The notes beneath the pieces are model-generated. The model had not been told where the DNA came from and did no database searches. It saw only the letters and a program-made list of their open reading frames with translations. Positions 10,871 to 23,610 of a stretch of 64,000 bases of DNA are shown here, piece by piece. A program made the translations under genes and the position numbers. This DNA is from Rhyzopertha dominica (lineage: Eukaryota; Arthropoda; Insecta; Coleoptera; Bostrichidae). Location of the stretch: positions 16,616,001 through 16,680,000 of the forward strand of contig QCXZ01000064.1 of NCBI GenBank assembly GCA_025024175.1. Direction: 5' to 3'. Position 1 is the first letter of the stretch; every line of letters begins with the position of its first letter.

Positions 10871-13800
10871 TACCTTTCTCTAGGTGCCATATCAATGTCT
10901 AAAATTGTTAAAGTAATCTAATTTGAGTTTGACTTAACTGTATTTAGTTAACGACTGTTCATCCTACATTAAGTTATAGGGGCTTTCAAACTACAGAAGC
11001 AGCCTTATTTTAAAAGTGTAACAGTAATGTAGCATTCAAACTGTAACACAAGTACAATGTTCTTTGAAAAGGTGTACACTATTTTACACGTTTCTTGCTT
11101 CGTTTGGAGCCTTTAGAGTCATAACTAGTGAATGAGGAAGCTCAAAGCAGATAGCGCTTTTTAAAATTCGTCACAATGAAATTTTAAGAAAATGTAAGGA
11201 CTGTTTTACCATAGTGCATGATCAGATTTAAGAGTATGCTCCCTAACAACGTTAATTCCACACATCTTGGAAAATACAACATATAGATTAGTTATACTTT
11301 GGCATAGTAACAATCTGCAGTTATTGTCGAAACCCCGGAGTTGATGGTAATAGAGTGATACATCATTAATTAAAGTTTGGTATACATGTTTATAGTAAAG
11401 AGATAAAGAACAGTCGAGGATTGAACGGCAAGAACTTAAAAAAAACAATGCGTCGAGCTTCCATAAATGCTGTATGCACTCATAAATGTGCTGGTCGTCG
11501 ACTCAGTCGATTATCTACATCGTTGTCAAATTTCAGGCCATTTGCATCAAGTGTCGATAGTCTGTTGAGAATGGGCTAAATGTAGCAATCTCCTATCCCT
11601 AAGTCCCGGAGGTCATACATCGGAAGAACTTGGTAACTAAGGTAACAAACCGACTTTGCCTTGTTCAAAATAGTGTACACTTACTCTGGATACATGTAAA
11701 ACGTGTGGTTTCACTACATCTTGGATAAAATGCCTCTGAGATAGACTAAAGGTAATAAGCGTAGCTCTCCACACTGTTATTACTCCAATGCATGGTGCAG
11801 TTCATGCATTTCCACCCAAATTGAAAATAGCGTCTTCGAGAGACTGGTTCTCTGCACTACTGTAGTCAGTTACGCTGATACTCAATGGTAAGGACCAGCA
11901 AAACTTCTTTTTGGTCACCATGTGCCTACGTAGGAGTGGAGAGGTCTTTGGGAAACAAAAGCCTAACACGACATTTGTGTTATTCATAACAGCTTACTGA
12001 ACTTTATATCTCAGAACTTCAATACTTACAGGTACAATTAAGATAACGACGCGTATGCGTATATATTGCGCAACGCCAACCTTATGTCTATATCTATGTT
12101 TGACTTTGACTGTCTACCAAAATCATGGCACTCTCATAAGACAGGATATCGTGCATAACGACAATCTTAGTGCTCTGGAAACCCATCCAAGAACAACATT
12201 ATACCGTCTTAGTATAACAACTTTTTTAAAGGACAAACTGGCCTCTAGCACACTTACTCTTTCAAATTCGCTTTCAGAAATGCCACTATAACAGGAAAGA
12301 CTGCTTCATTTTTTTCTTAATAATAGCAAACTTGTATCAAAATTCATTCAAATGGATCAAACATTACTGGGTGTTCTGATTTCAAAACTTAAATGTCTAT
12401 TTAGCTTTAAACTTAATTAAGTATAATACTATACATTTCGAGTAGATTTACGCAGAGGTTCATCATGCACATGTCGGCACTTGGTAATCTGCCTCGAGCT
12501 ATATGACATTCACTTTATCTCTAGTTATAAAAACCTCCAATATCTGAATCTCTACACACTCTGCTGTGATCTTCATTCACATGCGCACATCTAGAAATTT
12601 ATATGCTGCATAGGGTGCATATTTCAGGGGAGAAATAAGCCAGAAACCGAGTGTTCAAATTCTTGTTATCTCGCAATATTTCATCCTTTACCGACTACTT
12701 TCCTACATCGATTGCACATGCCATATGCACGACGGCAGCTCTCGAACCCTTGCTGCTGATAGCACCGATAGACATTAAGAACCGGGAATATATGTGCACG
12801 ACACAGTCGTAATGTTCGCCGAGCTAGCCGACGTTTTTAACCAGCAGCACGAAATAAAGTTGATTGTACTGGTCGCTGAGGCTACTATTTTTGATAGAAA
12901 AAATGAGAGGTCAGGTCTTTGAATAGCTGAGGAAAAAGAAGAATGGCGTTCAGGAAAATTAAAGCTACATATTTACATGTTAATCTTTTAAACGCAATGT
13001 TAATAAATAAATAAATAATAAAAAAACTTTTCTTTGGCATATTCCACGTCATCCGCTTGTATATTATTCTGCAGTGTACCCAGCATAATTATGTTTGGAA
13101 GCTATTGTTTGCAATATAGACATCAATGTATTTTTGGTGTCTTTAGCAATTAAAGTCCAACCGTTTCAGGTTTTGAACCGCAACGCTATGGTTTCGTATC
13201 ATTGCTTTGTTATTCGCTATTCAGGAATTTGATACAAGATATACTAACATATATTTTGTCGGTTTAATAGAAAAACAGTTTCACCTTTTCCGTTGCCTGC
13301 CGCCACTTGCAAAAATTTTGTCGCAAATTATATTTCTAGGTCGTTCCAATTCTCAATAAGTCGCCCAATCTAGGGACACTGCTTTCAGCACCTTTTAGTG
13401 CGCATTATCTAATGCGCAGTTCTAAAGGCCCTTCAGCTGAGCGATTTTTGACCTTACGTGCTGGTTCAGTTTGACGCAGTTTTTCACCGCGCACCCCATA
13501 TCCTTTGCTTATCTATTTAGAAAGTAATATGTCTGTGCCTTAGGGTTGTCTGTAGGGTTCCTAGATATATAAATTTAGGGACCATCGACACCTATAGTCG
13601 CTGTTCAAAACCGTAAAAACTGGAATTAAATACGAGTACTTGAATTTCTCTTGCCGATCCCCGATCTGACCTGTGAGAAAGTGTAAAATGCAGGAAATTA
13701 GGTGTCGTTGCGCAGGACGCTAAAATTTAAGGTCGGAATGTCCTGCAAATATCAGGACATTGAATTCGATTCTAAATATTGCGGTGACTATATTATAACG

Positions 13801-14140
13801 ACTGGTCAATACGTTGATAATCAAGGAATTCTTTTGATGTGAACATATTTATTGAACTCTCTCTTAGGTTTTGGTAACTCGCAATCATTGTTACTCGACT
13901 ATTATTAGGATTTGTCGCACGAAAACTTAGTCATATAGACATTGGGACGCCTATGTTGCTCAGAACAGAACAGAAGCTCTCAGGCGACGATTAGCTGTTC
14001 GACAACTTTTCATAGTTGTTTTGTCAATTTTGAAGATTTTCTGAGCAGTGGAGTCGTTACCGATTTGGGATCATTTTGGAAATTTAGAGTGTGGCTATTG
14101 AGATGCTGGAATTTGTTGTTGAATAGCCGCCCTCCATCTA
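10871..14140. other. Long stretch with no recognised gene
   Basis: AT-rich DNA with scattered frames of 60-116 codons. An imperfect hairpin around GCGCATTATCTAATGCGC lies at about 13391-13432. Nothing else stands out. Confidence 0.45.
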
Positions 14141-15508
14141 CAGGTTGTTGCAAATTAGTAGGTCATCCCTTTAACCCTAGATTTTTAAGGCCAACATATG
14201 ACGATTATATTATTGGTAATTTTCTGAAACACGCTTCATTTAAGAAATGCAGGGTGTCAAAGTTGATATTTAAAAATGGTTTTTTACGATAATCCACAGT
14301 TTTGGAGGTATCGAGTTGAAATTTGATACTAGTGTGTAGTATTTCTAACGCCCCCCCCCCAAACTTTTTTTTGACGTACGCCCATGAGACCAGCGGATTT
14401 TCTTTTTAGTATAAAACTTCATTGTCAGTTTTTTTGATCTGTTGCAATTTTTAGACAAAATGTTTAGATTCAGAGATAAACGTCGTTTTGTAAAACTTTC
14501 TACCTTGCCTATTAGTAATAAATGTCTTTTCCCAAACCTACTTAGAAATCTTGTTAACTATTGGCTTGATTATGAAAGACACATAGACGACAAAAATGTT
14601 TAAAAACACATAATATGAGCTCCAATATGGCAATAATTTGGTTTTACATGCTACAGTCGAAAATATCATATCAATAACATTAACTATTTACAACGCGAGG
14701 AACATCATTAGTACTATACTAGGATCACCCAACAGATGAAGTGATCACGTGTAATCCACACATCTATCACGTGATCGGAACCCCTTTCCTTCCTTAGCGA
14801 ACGTTCAGGTTTGGAATTTGCAACAGAAAAGTTTACTCAAAGATGCCGTATAGCAATACCTTACAATTAAATTGCTCAAGAACATAGTTTTGCAATTTTA
14901 GTTTAATTTCGGTCGTTCGGTAAGGTTAGCTAGTGTGAAACGGGGTTGAAGCAAATCTCCTTCGGTTGCAGAGAACCAATAGGGAAGCTGCGTTTGAAAA
15001 TCACGTAAAGATCACGCGTGTTTATTACTCCGTCTGTTGGGTGATCCAACTATAATAGACACGGTGGAAAGTTTCACAACACGGCGTTTATCTCTGAATC
15101 TAAGCATGTTGTCTAATAATTACAAGGGACTAAAAAAGTGACAATGAGGTTTCATACTAGAAAAAAAAATCCGCTGCTCTCAGGGAAGTATGTCAAAAAA
15201 GGTTGGGGGGGGGGGGTTAGAAAGTTGCAACCCCCCCCAATATTCATTTGTTTTTATAGTAATGTTAACGATAATTTAGGGGTACGCTTAGACCTAAATA
15301 CTATAAACTAGTACCAAATTTCAACTCGATACCTCCAAAACTGTGGATTATATTGTAAAAAAAAACGATTTTTAAATATCAACTTTGACACCCTGTACCT
15401 ATTTTTTAAATGAAGCCTTTTTCAGAACTATCCCAATAACAAAATCGTCATATTTTGGCCTCAAAAATCTAGGGTTAACGGGATGACCTACTAATTTGCA
15501 ATACCCTG
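14141..15508. mobile_element. Foldback DNA element with very long inverted repeats, TA-flanked
   Basis: The left end CAGGTTGTTGCAAATTAGTA at 14141 and the right end TTTGCAATACCCTG at 15508 are inverted and lie between TA dinucleotides (14139-14140 and 15509-15510). Similarity continues inward through a poly-C/poly-G tract (14351-14360; 15205-15215). It also passes an AGATTCAGAGATAAACG block (14466) and a GGATCACCCAACAGA block (14721) facing its complement at 15036-15050. Nearly the whole 1368-base element is one imperfect palindrome centred near 14824. TA flanks and a CAGGG end suggest the IS630/Tc1/mariner superfamily. No transposase is present. Confidence 0.85.
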
Positions 15509-15544
15509 TATAGTGAGAAAGAAACTATCTAATTGAATCTAATT

Positions 15545-15790
15545 AATTCCTCCTGACGTATGATTTGGATTTGACGATTGTCCGTGCGATTTCTTAATGC
15601 GCATTGCCACCAAGCTTAGGATTTTAATCGATTCACAGTGTGCACATCAGTCCTCGGTAGCATTATTCATCACATTTCGCTTTGGATCAGATTCACCATT
15701 GGAAAGACTCATCAGCCAGGTTGTAGGCATCGAACCCTCTTTGGCTTTACCATCTAGTTAGTTCACTAGCCGCTAGCAGCGAGACCCTGT
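15545..15790 (-). mobile_element. tRNA-derived SINE
   Basis: On the minus strand an A-box-like TAGCGGCTAGTG is followed about 40 bases later by a B box, GGTTCGATGCC, giving a polymerase III promoter of tRNA type. The body follows, containing GCTGATGAGTC and, 34 bases on, AAAGCGAAATG. The B box differs from consensus at one position. The 3' limit near 15545 is uncertain and abuts the foldback element. The CTGATGAG...GCGAAA pair resembles a hammerhead core. Confidence 0.6.
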
Positions 15791-15805
15791 GTCTTAGAGC
15801 GGACG

Positions 15806-18740
15806 TTTATTACCCTTAAGCCACCGTGTTGTTATTGTCGCGCGAATTGTAATTATCTAGCCATAGATTGTTAAATTGTAGGAAAAAAAAATATGGAAAA
15901 TACATGGGAAGCTGCGCTTACTGCGTGAATGTGCGCATTGCTGAAACTACGTGAGACTTAGTTCATGAAACAGTCTGTGATTTCCCCACAGTGAAGACGT
16001 AATGCGAGTACACACTCTTATGTTTGGAAATTTTCACAAGGTACATTAAAGTCGCCATTCCGGTAATAATGAAAATGATGCGTTTTAGGCAGATTTCGAA
16101 ATAAAGGTATTTTTACCTGGGAGCAAATAATCTATTCAGTAACGGGGTCTAGGTTTGTATCCACTAACAATAGAATCCAAATAAAGCTGAATACAGTGTT
16201 TGGACGTTTCTTCCTTTTAAGCTCAGTAATCAAGATACCCCTTGCAAGACTGATGTTTTGCTCTCAACTGTATTGTTAACAAGATTTAACAGTTCCGATG
16301 TTAACGATTTACTTCATAGGTTTTATACCATAGCTTAATAATAGGATTACGTTGTCGGTAACAATGTTAACAAAATTAAAACATGATTATCGGGATGAAT
16401 ACTAAATTCTTCGATATTGATAAGATTAGATAAATTATCTTGGTGTTAAAACTCGTTAGAATTGAATTCAATAGTAAGTACAATTCGTGCCGGTGATTTA
16501 TTATATCAGGCTTTCTCGGAATTTCGTACAGAATTTCAAATATTAAAGTAGTTATTCACTCATTTATCGAAGTAAATAATGCATAAAGGTATTAATTACT
16601 TCCAACAATAGTCACCAAATCTTATATTCAATGTTTCCATTGGCAAGATACACCACGCCGAAACATCGCCACTTGAAAGAGCCTTAACACTCTGTGTTAA
16701 CAAGACGAATAAAAAATCAATTGCTTGTTTCGCGGGATTGAAATCAGGATTGGTCCCAGCTGGAAAGGGATGTGTCACGTATTCAGAATTCCGGGCAATG
16801 TATGTATGTATGCAGAAAGGATAGAACGGGGTGCAGTTTAAATAAAGAACTGAAATTATTTGACGAACGCCTTGTGCATACGACCCCTGCGTTCCTACAT
16901 GCTGTTCCAGCTTACGACGACATAGTCGGTGTAGACTGCTGAAAATTCGTTTGTAGCTACAGTGTAAATCGGCGAAGACGTTGTACATGACGCTTCAAGT
17001 ACACATTGGGTTTACTTTAGATTCTGAAACAGAATCTGCTTTTAAAGTTCTTAGTAAAAATTTCAATAAATAGATACTATGAGATGTGCATAGTATATGC
17101 GTACTAAGGAAATACAGAAAGTGATTATCCAACTGATGCATTTTAGTCTTTTATTACAGTATTCAAGGTACATGTCTAATTTAATTGTTTAGAAAATATA
17201 TACACATTTCAGTTTTTCGTAAAATTATTAAAAAAATACTGTGCGCTGTTTCTGAATGCTTTTGTAATTAAGGAAGAGCTTGAAAATGAAGATACAATAT
17301 AACGCAAATATTTTGTCTTGCTTCGCGAAAACATTATAGCATCAAAACTAGCTTTCTAATGCAAAAGAATGCATAGCTGTGGTATTTAGTATGACAAGTA
17401 CCAGTTACAATGTCTCTGCAGAGTTAAAAGATCGCACGAAGCTAATCCTTTTTATACAATTTTACTTTCTTCATCACTCTACAACCTAAATACTCACCTA
17501 CAAGGATCAGAACCAAAATATATGTACCATGCTATTAAAAAAAATAAATTTTACAGAATGCCTGTGAGACACCTTGGTTCCGTGAACCATCAGTTGATAA
17601 CCACTTTCACAGGAGTGAAACAGTCCCTTTATAACCATAAATCTAAACCAACGATCTTCTGTACATTGTTTTCTGTCTTCCTGGTGGAGTTGTCATTGTT
17701 CCCCATTTATATAATTTAAGTATTCAAGCATTCCTATTAGAGAAAAATGGACCAAATTTATCGATAAAAAATTTGTTTTCCTCTTTCAAACGATATCGAA
17801 ATACGCTCATCATGCAGGTAAACATAGTTTTCAGCTGTGTGTGTTTACTTGCCACAAGCAGTAAATTACTGCTAGCTTTCAGCACATCAAATGTGCATCA
17901 GTTTGCGGCGGAAAGTGATTGCTGAATGCTTATTTGACAGGTTATGTCAACTTAATTTTTCTCAGCGCTTTCAGAGTTTTTGTTTGTGCAGGAGCTAGTC
18001 AACTACAGGTGGGTTTCCACATGAGTTTCTCACGCAGCGCCTAGCCTTATTGGCCTAGGTGCATTTAATTCCGCAGTTTCAATCCTTCAATAAACTAGTT
18101 TTCCTTAGTGTTGTACGAGTATAGCTTCTGATGACCGCAGAACAAATGTGTGTTTAACATAACGTCACCTGGCGTTTTTTTTTCTAAACCTAGAGCAAAT
18201 AAGTTTCCTTATTACAATCGGTATCGTGTTAAAAGTGAATATCTGGAGTGGATCTAAACTCCGCGATTATGTTGAACCCATGGCACTAATTAATATTGCA
18301 CTTAGCTGTCAGTAGTTGAAATACGACCAGCAGAAACATACCATTTCACCTACGTTATGGTACAAGATGCAAACGTCCCACAAGAATAGTGATTTTCATG
18401 ATTTTTTAAATACCAGCTGTTGATGATGGTTGACTTCTTGAAAATTCCCTCAACTTATATTGAATGGACATATTTGTACGTATGTAGAAATGCCAATGGT
18501 TTGCTGACTACATAAGTATCGCTGAGTTTATTTCGTCTAACTGGGATCTGCGTTTGCCAGCCTATATTGGTTAAAGATAAAATACAGACACACCAACAAA
18601 GTTGTATTTGAAATAAGAGCGTTGTAATAATTGATATAAATATTATCTATGAGATGAATGTCGAGCCTCCTGTTACAACAAATTCTACTGTTGCGCCGTT
18701 CGCGCTTTCGCTGCTTATACGCGGATTAGACATGCGTGCT
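15806..18740. other. No recognised gene
   Basis: Contains a 130-codon minus-strand frame (16988-16596) whose protein matches no family I know. Otherwise AT-rich and unremarkable. Confidence 0.4.
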
Positions 18741-18742
18741 CT

Positions 18743-18786
<44 letters not shown>
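18741..18786 (+). repeat. (CT)n microsatellite
   Basis: A 46-base run of CT dinucleotides interrupted once by TGTCTT. Confidence 0.95.
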
Positions 18787-19049
18787 ATGCTCTCTAATAG
18801 TAACGGTCACGGTGTAAATGCTGCGCGACCGTATGTCGTCAACCAATATCATCATTGACAGTGGCGTTGCATGGTTTGTAGTTAGTGATTGCCTCGTGGT
18901 TTGTTTTGTAGTCTAGCAAACAATTTTATTTAAGCTTTAATCAGTGCAATTTATAATAAAAGGATTTGTGTAAGTTGGCGTTTTCGTTTATCAACCGAGA
19001 GTCGATGTTTATATATGAAGCTTGGATATTTCAGAACGGTGAAACACAT

Positions 19050-19560
19050 AACTGCTGCATGGGCCAGGGCACGGATCCGTGACTGGTTGGAAATGCGTGG
19101 CATCCTCGTGGCCAACACTTAAGGCCGAGCTAATGGCATTGGCCAAAGAAAATGCTTCAGCTAAGAATATTTAGTAGAAAAGTACCTTAACGAGCATATG
19201 TTCACAAAGTGCTGCTGTCGCCGTACCAGTGCCAATTCAGGGCTATTGATCCGATCTGGGAGCGTTAATTGTTAATTGTTCCCTAGGCTGATGGAATGTT
19301 GCGCATAGGCAAAGCAGTATTATGATAAACACATTGGCAAATAGGACAACGCCAAAGCAAATGTGTTGGTCATGCGGGCTCATGCACTGGAAGAGTACAC
19401 CCCCGAACGCTGGTGTTCAGTTGTCCGGCACTTCAAGCAACTGATTAATTCTTGGTACAAATGGGTGCGAATAATCGATGAAGTAGCACCGTTAGTCATT
19501 AATGTTGAGGAAGAGGACAACGGCTCTGCTTTCGGAGATACTGAAAATGTGGACAAATGA
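19050..19560 (+). pseudogene. IS630/Tc1-like transposase relic, catalytic end and C-terminus
   Basis: Plus-strand frames in order read DWLEMRGILVANT, KAELMALAKENASAKN, LSPYQCQFRAIDPIWE and a final open frame ending YTPERWCSVVRHFKQL, EEEDNGSAFGDTE and a stop. The order WL-x-x-RGI, K-x-EL, LPPYHC-x-x-NPIE-x-IW, then TPE-x-W-x3-V-x-H and an acidic tail is that of an insect DDE transposase family in the IS630/Tc1/mariner superfamily. At least two frame changes and several stops make it a relic. It is the same family as the fragment at 5704-5515. Confidence 0.75.
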
Positions 19561-20388
19561 ACAGCGTAAGAATTGGAAAGGTTTAAAGATCAAAATTGTG
19601 AGGTATAATATCCAGAGCTTGCCCCTTACACATACGCCACCAGTAACACATATCATGAATAATTTGTAGCTCGCTAAACAGCACGCCACTGACAGTCACT
19701 TTCAATCGATTTAAACCATACCTGACCATACTCTTTAAGATTTATGACGTGAGGCTCAACTTTTATCTCATAGATAATATGACGTTTACCCTAAACCGCC
19801 ACAAACCTGTGTTTACGGTCATCATCGATTATTGTTTGAGCATTTTAACACTTGCGGCCAGATCTCTTAAAAGTGTTGCTGTGCTTATTTTATTCATGTC
19901 GTGTTGAGGTTAATGCCTTAAAATCTGAAATCGATTCAATTGTGATAGAAATGAACTTCTTTTTACATCTGTATATTGAGTTTAGCCCTCAAGTACAAAC
20001 AAGCAATATTGAAACGAATTGGATTTGTAATTATTTACGCATGAATTTCTGCTGCAGTATAAATGAATAACTGCTTTCTTACAACTACCGACACAAAATT
20101 GCAGGAACTTGAAAGTGCAATGTGTTCCAACATCGCTGGAAGTACTGGGATGTAGTCAATAACCAATTGCTATGGAAATCGCCAAGAACAAATAATATTT
20201 GTCACTATAACTACTAAATTTTAATTAAACTGCTTGACCCTAGAGGCTCCACAAGTCCCGGTGTAGATAAAGGACTAACAGAACCGGCATGTACGGCAAT
20301 GCAAGGAATATTAGAGGAATCCACAAACAGCGGAACCTGTTTGCGTGAAACTAGACCTCACATCACAACGTAATCCATTTATACTTAC

Positions 20389-20604
20389 AGTATATCTCGA
20401 CTTTCGTGGTAGCTGACAGCGGTTGGCTAATGTTGTTGTTCGAAGCTTGACACGTAAAAGATGCATGCTGATCCGACCTCTTGAGACCCTTAACGATTAG
20501 CTGATTCGACTGCACGTTCTTGAAGTTCTCGAAGCCCATTTCTATGTTGCTGGAGTCGATCAGTTTCTCGCCTCGCCACCACTTTATGACGGGGGCGGGT
20601 TTGC
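20389..20604 (-). CDS. Sidestep-family Ig protein, internal exon (second half of the same Ig domain)
   Basis: This 216-base exon on the minus strand has acceptor TTTTCAG|GC and donor TACT|GTAAGT, phase 1 at both ends. It continues the Ig domain begun at 38344-38234. It starts with KPAPVIKWWRGEKL, where WW carries the core Ig tryptophan. It then has NQLIVKGLKRSDQHA and the second Ig cysteine in SFTCQASNNNIS, and ends KVEIY. The pattern G-K-P-x-P-x-WW, then the SD-H-A and TCQASNNN blocks, is characteristic of the second Ig domain of Sidestep proteins. The open frame has no stop and both Ig cysteines and the tryptophan are intact, so this looks like a functioning exon. Later Ig, fibronectin and membrane exons should lie below 20389 or beyond the window; none could be recognised. 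Confidence 0.88.
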
Positions 20605-21149
20605 CTGAAAACAAAAGCCACGTTGGTATCGTCTATCAGAGTAGGTAGGTGCTCCCGGTAGGGATATGTATATATATGGTCCCACAGGAATTTACGCATA
20701 TACCGCTACGTCGATTAGCGGACTTGAAAGTGCAGGTTTATTCTTGCATAATGGCCCAACTGTACCATGAAATAGATTTAGAGTTCTTTTTCTAGACAGC
20801 TGAACTTCCTCTTGCATTACTGCTACTGATGAACAACTAAAGCTATTTCGGACTTGGGAAAATAGTGCTAAGGTCCTGTACAAAACTAATGGAGCTGTGG
20901 ATAACGAAAATGGCTAGGTTTTCGTCTGATTCGCAGCTGGAGTACCGGTCTTTTAAGTATTATGCGTAAAATGTATAAAATGAATTTGTCAAGATAACTT
21001 TTGTACAGTTATTTATTAATCTAGGCAGCAGAAAATAAGGGATTTAATGAAAAACTCAAACTAGCCTGTCGCCTGACTTGACCTGACCTATACATATTTT
21101 CAAACCTAATACGAACAAGCATGAGTAAGACAACAAGCATCTTATTGTT

Positions 21150-22320
21150 TATAAAAACTCCAGGTGCAATACCCTATCGTGCTAATAAAGGCCGCACCTA
21201 CAATTCTTTTATTTCTAAATTGTTTAACTTATGCGTTTCTGGAAAACGACTACCCGCGCATTTTAAGGAAGGTAAGCAATACCTTTAAAAAAGATTTTCG
21301 AACATAATGTAGTAACTAACAAGGAATCGCTGTCTTAAGCTCCATTGATGTCATATGGCAAGATTATGAAAAACATAGTTGAACATGAGAGGTATGAATC
21401 TGAAAATAAAAGCGGCTTTAGGGCAGAAATGTCATATACTGATAATATCTTGAGTATTAGGATGGTCACAGACAAGAGGTTAGCACATAATCTAGATACT
21501 CATCTTATCCACATCAGCACATAAAAATAATTTGTTAGAAACCGAGGGCCATTAGAACTTCACGTAAATAAAGGATTGAAACAAGGGTGCTATACAGCAC
21601 ATATACTTTCTAAAACATATTTAAATGATGCATTTAAAGTTGGAGAAAGAAAAATGCCACGCAATTGGCATACATAAATGACGACACCCTGTATACTTTG
21701 AATTCTGCCGACGGCCAAGTCATATTCGCCGAAGGTGAAGCCGACGCATACTACATGCCAAGAAAATTAAATGATGAATATCTACGTGAAATGGGGCTTA
21801 CACATGAAGAGATTTAGAAATGGAAGATGGAAGCACAGTATACTGCTGCGCCACATATGAATATTTAGGAACAATTGTTTGTAGTAACGAAGGTAACGAG
21901 GTAGACATTAAGCAGAAAATAGGGAAAGGCAGACAATTATACTCATTCATATGGAATTAAAATAAAAAAAAAAATGCGAAAAGAAGAATCTACAAAACGG
22001 TAGTTGAGAGTATTGCAATAATAACAAAGGATAAGAAAGGATAAGAAATGAATATATTCGCAAAGAAATTGGGGTTGCATCAGTGAATATTTTAGATACA
22101 ATAGAATGGAGAAGGTATAATTGGTATGCACAATTGAGAAGAATGCCAGACGAACGGTGTCCGTCAAAAGTATTCCATTGGAATCCCCACAGGGCAAAAA
22201 AAAGGAGGAAGACCTATAAACTCACATGGAATGAACAAGTGATGCAAGCAATGCAGCGCAGATATATACGAGATGAAGAATGAGAAGATAGAAGGAGGTG
22301 GAAGCTTGGATGAGAGAGAC
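21150..22320 (+). pseudogene. Non-LTR retrotransposon reverse transcriptase relic
   Basis: Frames along the plus strand give, in order, PGAIPYRANKG and FISKLFNLCVSGKRLPAHFK near 21160-21270, then SGFRAEMSYTDNILSIRMVT near 21410. KGLKQGCYTAHILSKTYLND follows near 21570, then a YINDDTLY block near 21670. The last part is NILDTIEWRRYNWYAQLRRMPDER and a GR-K/R-rich, TW-x-E-x-V tail ending at 22282. These correspond to the fingers, the SGFR, the LRQGCPLSP and the YADD motifs and the C-terminal RL-x-W-x-GH-x-x-RM block of LINE reverse transcriptases. YADD is changed to INDD. Stops and frameshifts are abundant. The clade cannot be fixed by eye. Confidence 0.8.
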
Positions 22321-22593
22321 GCCCTATGGTGTACCTAGTTCCCACTCGCATCTTGTACATTTATATTAACCGTATTCTATACGAATGCAACTCGAACTTT
22401 TTCCAAGCGTTTTGTGATGCAGCCGCAAATACAAATATCTAACTAATATAAAATCTCTATTGCGTCCGTTACAATCATTACAGATGTGAATTACTTTTAT
22501 GTGTTGACGTGTGACATAATTTCTGAGATTAAATCCCTATTAAGTGCCTTTTGTTTAGGCACCGTTTCTAAGCTTCTACACTTGATACATTAT

Positions 22594-22975
22594 CGAAATT
22601 CACTCAGCAAATGAAGGAATTCCTAAGCGTGGCACATTGCCGTAACCCTCTCGCGGTGATGATATTGAAAATCAACGTTTCCGGAAAGTCTTAGAACGTT
22701 TTGGAAAATTCATTAGCAGACGAAAAAACTGCCCTAAGTGTGGCAATTGTCGCAATCGTCTCGCTGTAGCAATATCGAAAATCGACATGTTCCAAGTGTG
22801 GCATCTCGCTGTGGAGATGACGAAAATCTTCGTTTCGAGAAGGTAATAGAAGATTTTAGAAAATTCATCAGCAGACGAATGAACCCCTAAGTGTGGCACA
22901 TTGCTGTAACCATCACGTTGTGGATGTAGAACATTAAGAGTGACACATTCCCAAAATCGTCTCTCGACTGCACAC
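22594..22975. repeat. Degenerate minisatellite, period about 100-130 bases
   Basis: Three to four diverged copies of a unit containing AAATTCATCAGCAGACGAA, then CCTAAGTGTGGCACATTG, CGTAACC-TCTCGCTGTG and ATCGAAAATCGACGTTTC are arranged head to tail. One copy is shortened (from about 22795). Confidence 0.8.
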
Positions 22976-23127
22976 AAATATGACCCAGTAAAGGGCACGT
23001 AGAATACGTTATGTATAGTACACTCTTATCTACGCTTAAATAATGCAATATTGTACCTACTTTAAAAGTGTACTGTAAAAAAATAGCATTGTGCGGATAA
23101 ACAGAATTCTAAAAATGTAACGTCAAT

Positions 23128-23610
23128 ATTGTTTTGCATTTTATTATTATTTTGTTCATTATTACCTAAACGAAATACTACTAGATAAATGTACTAAACA
23201 ACAATTGTTCGAGTTCCGAACATGCACTTATGCATGTTGGCTGCAGCTCGCTGACATGTGGTGGCGTATGCAGCAGCATATCCGCGTGCAGTGCCTGCAC
23301 ATGCACGTTTATTTGTTGTCAAGCGATTTTCTTAAATCTCCATAAAACACATAAAGTTAGTACAAAGATTTATTTAAAAGCAAGAAAAATACAAAGGCGC
23401 AAAGACTCCTACAACAATAAATTGTTTGGATTCACGTTAATTAAAGCCAGAAGATCTCAGTAAGCGGGCCAAGCGTGCTGTCAAAAGCACTTTGAAGCCC
23501 TCATTTGTCAAATGGACACCTCAAGGATTGCAAATTGTCATTTTATTGCCTTTATATTGTATAAACGGAAATAAACGCGCAATTTTATACGCTACCCTTG
23601 TTCTTCCACA
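23128..23610. repeat. Dispersed repeat, copy 2, carrying a 205-base insertion
   Basis: This is the second copy of the repeat at 60-360 in the same orientation. The insertion at 23206-23410 is bracketed by ACAACAAT at 23198-23205 and 23411-23418, while copy 1 has a single ACAACAAT there. The inserted piece has no obvious inverted ends. It contains a GC-richer part (23231-23310) with several GCATG/CATGC words. Confidence 0.75.

Noticed and set aside
13942..14292. 116-codon plus-strand frame
   Set aside because: Its second half lies in the inverted arm of the foldback element and it has no recognised protein motif.
16596..16988. 130-codon minus-strand frame considered as a Sidestep downstream exon
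   Set aside because: No Ig cysteine-tryptophan-cysteine pattern and no suitable phase-1 acceptor seen.
20490..20883. Minus-strand frames next to the Ig exon (MRKFLWDHIYTYP and MYRTLALFSQVRN)
   Set aside because: They are other reading frames of the exon or of intron sequence. Splice sites and Ig residues support only the frame given.
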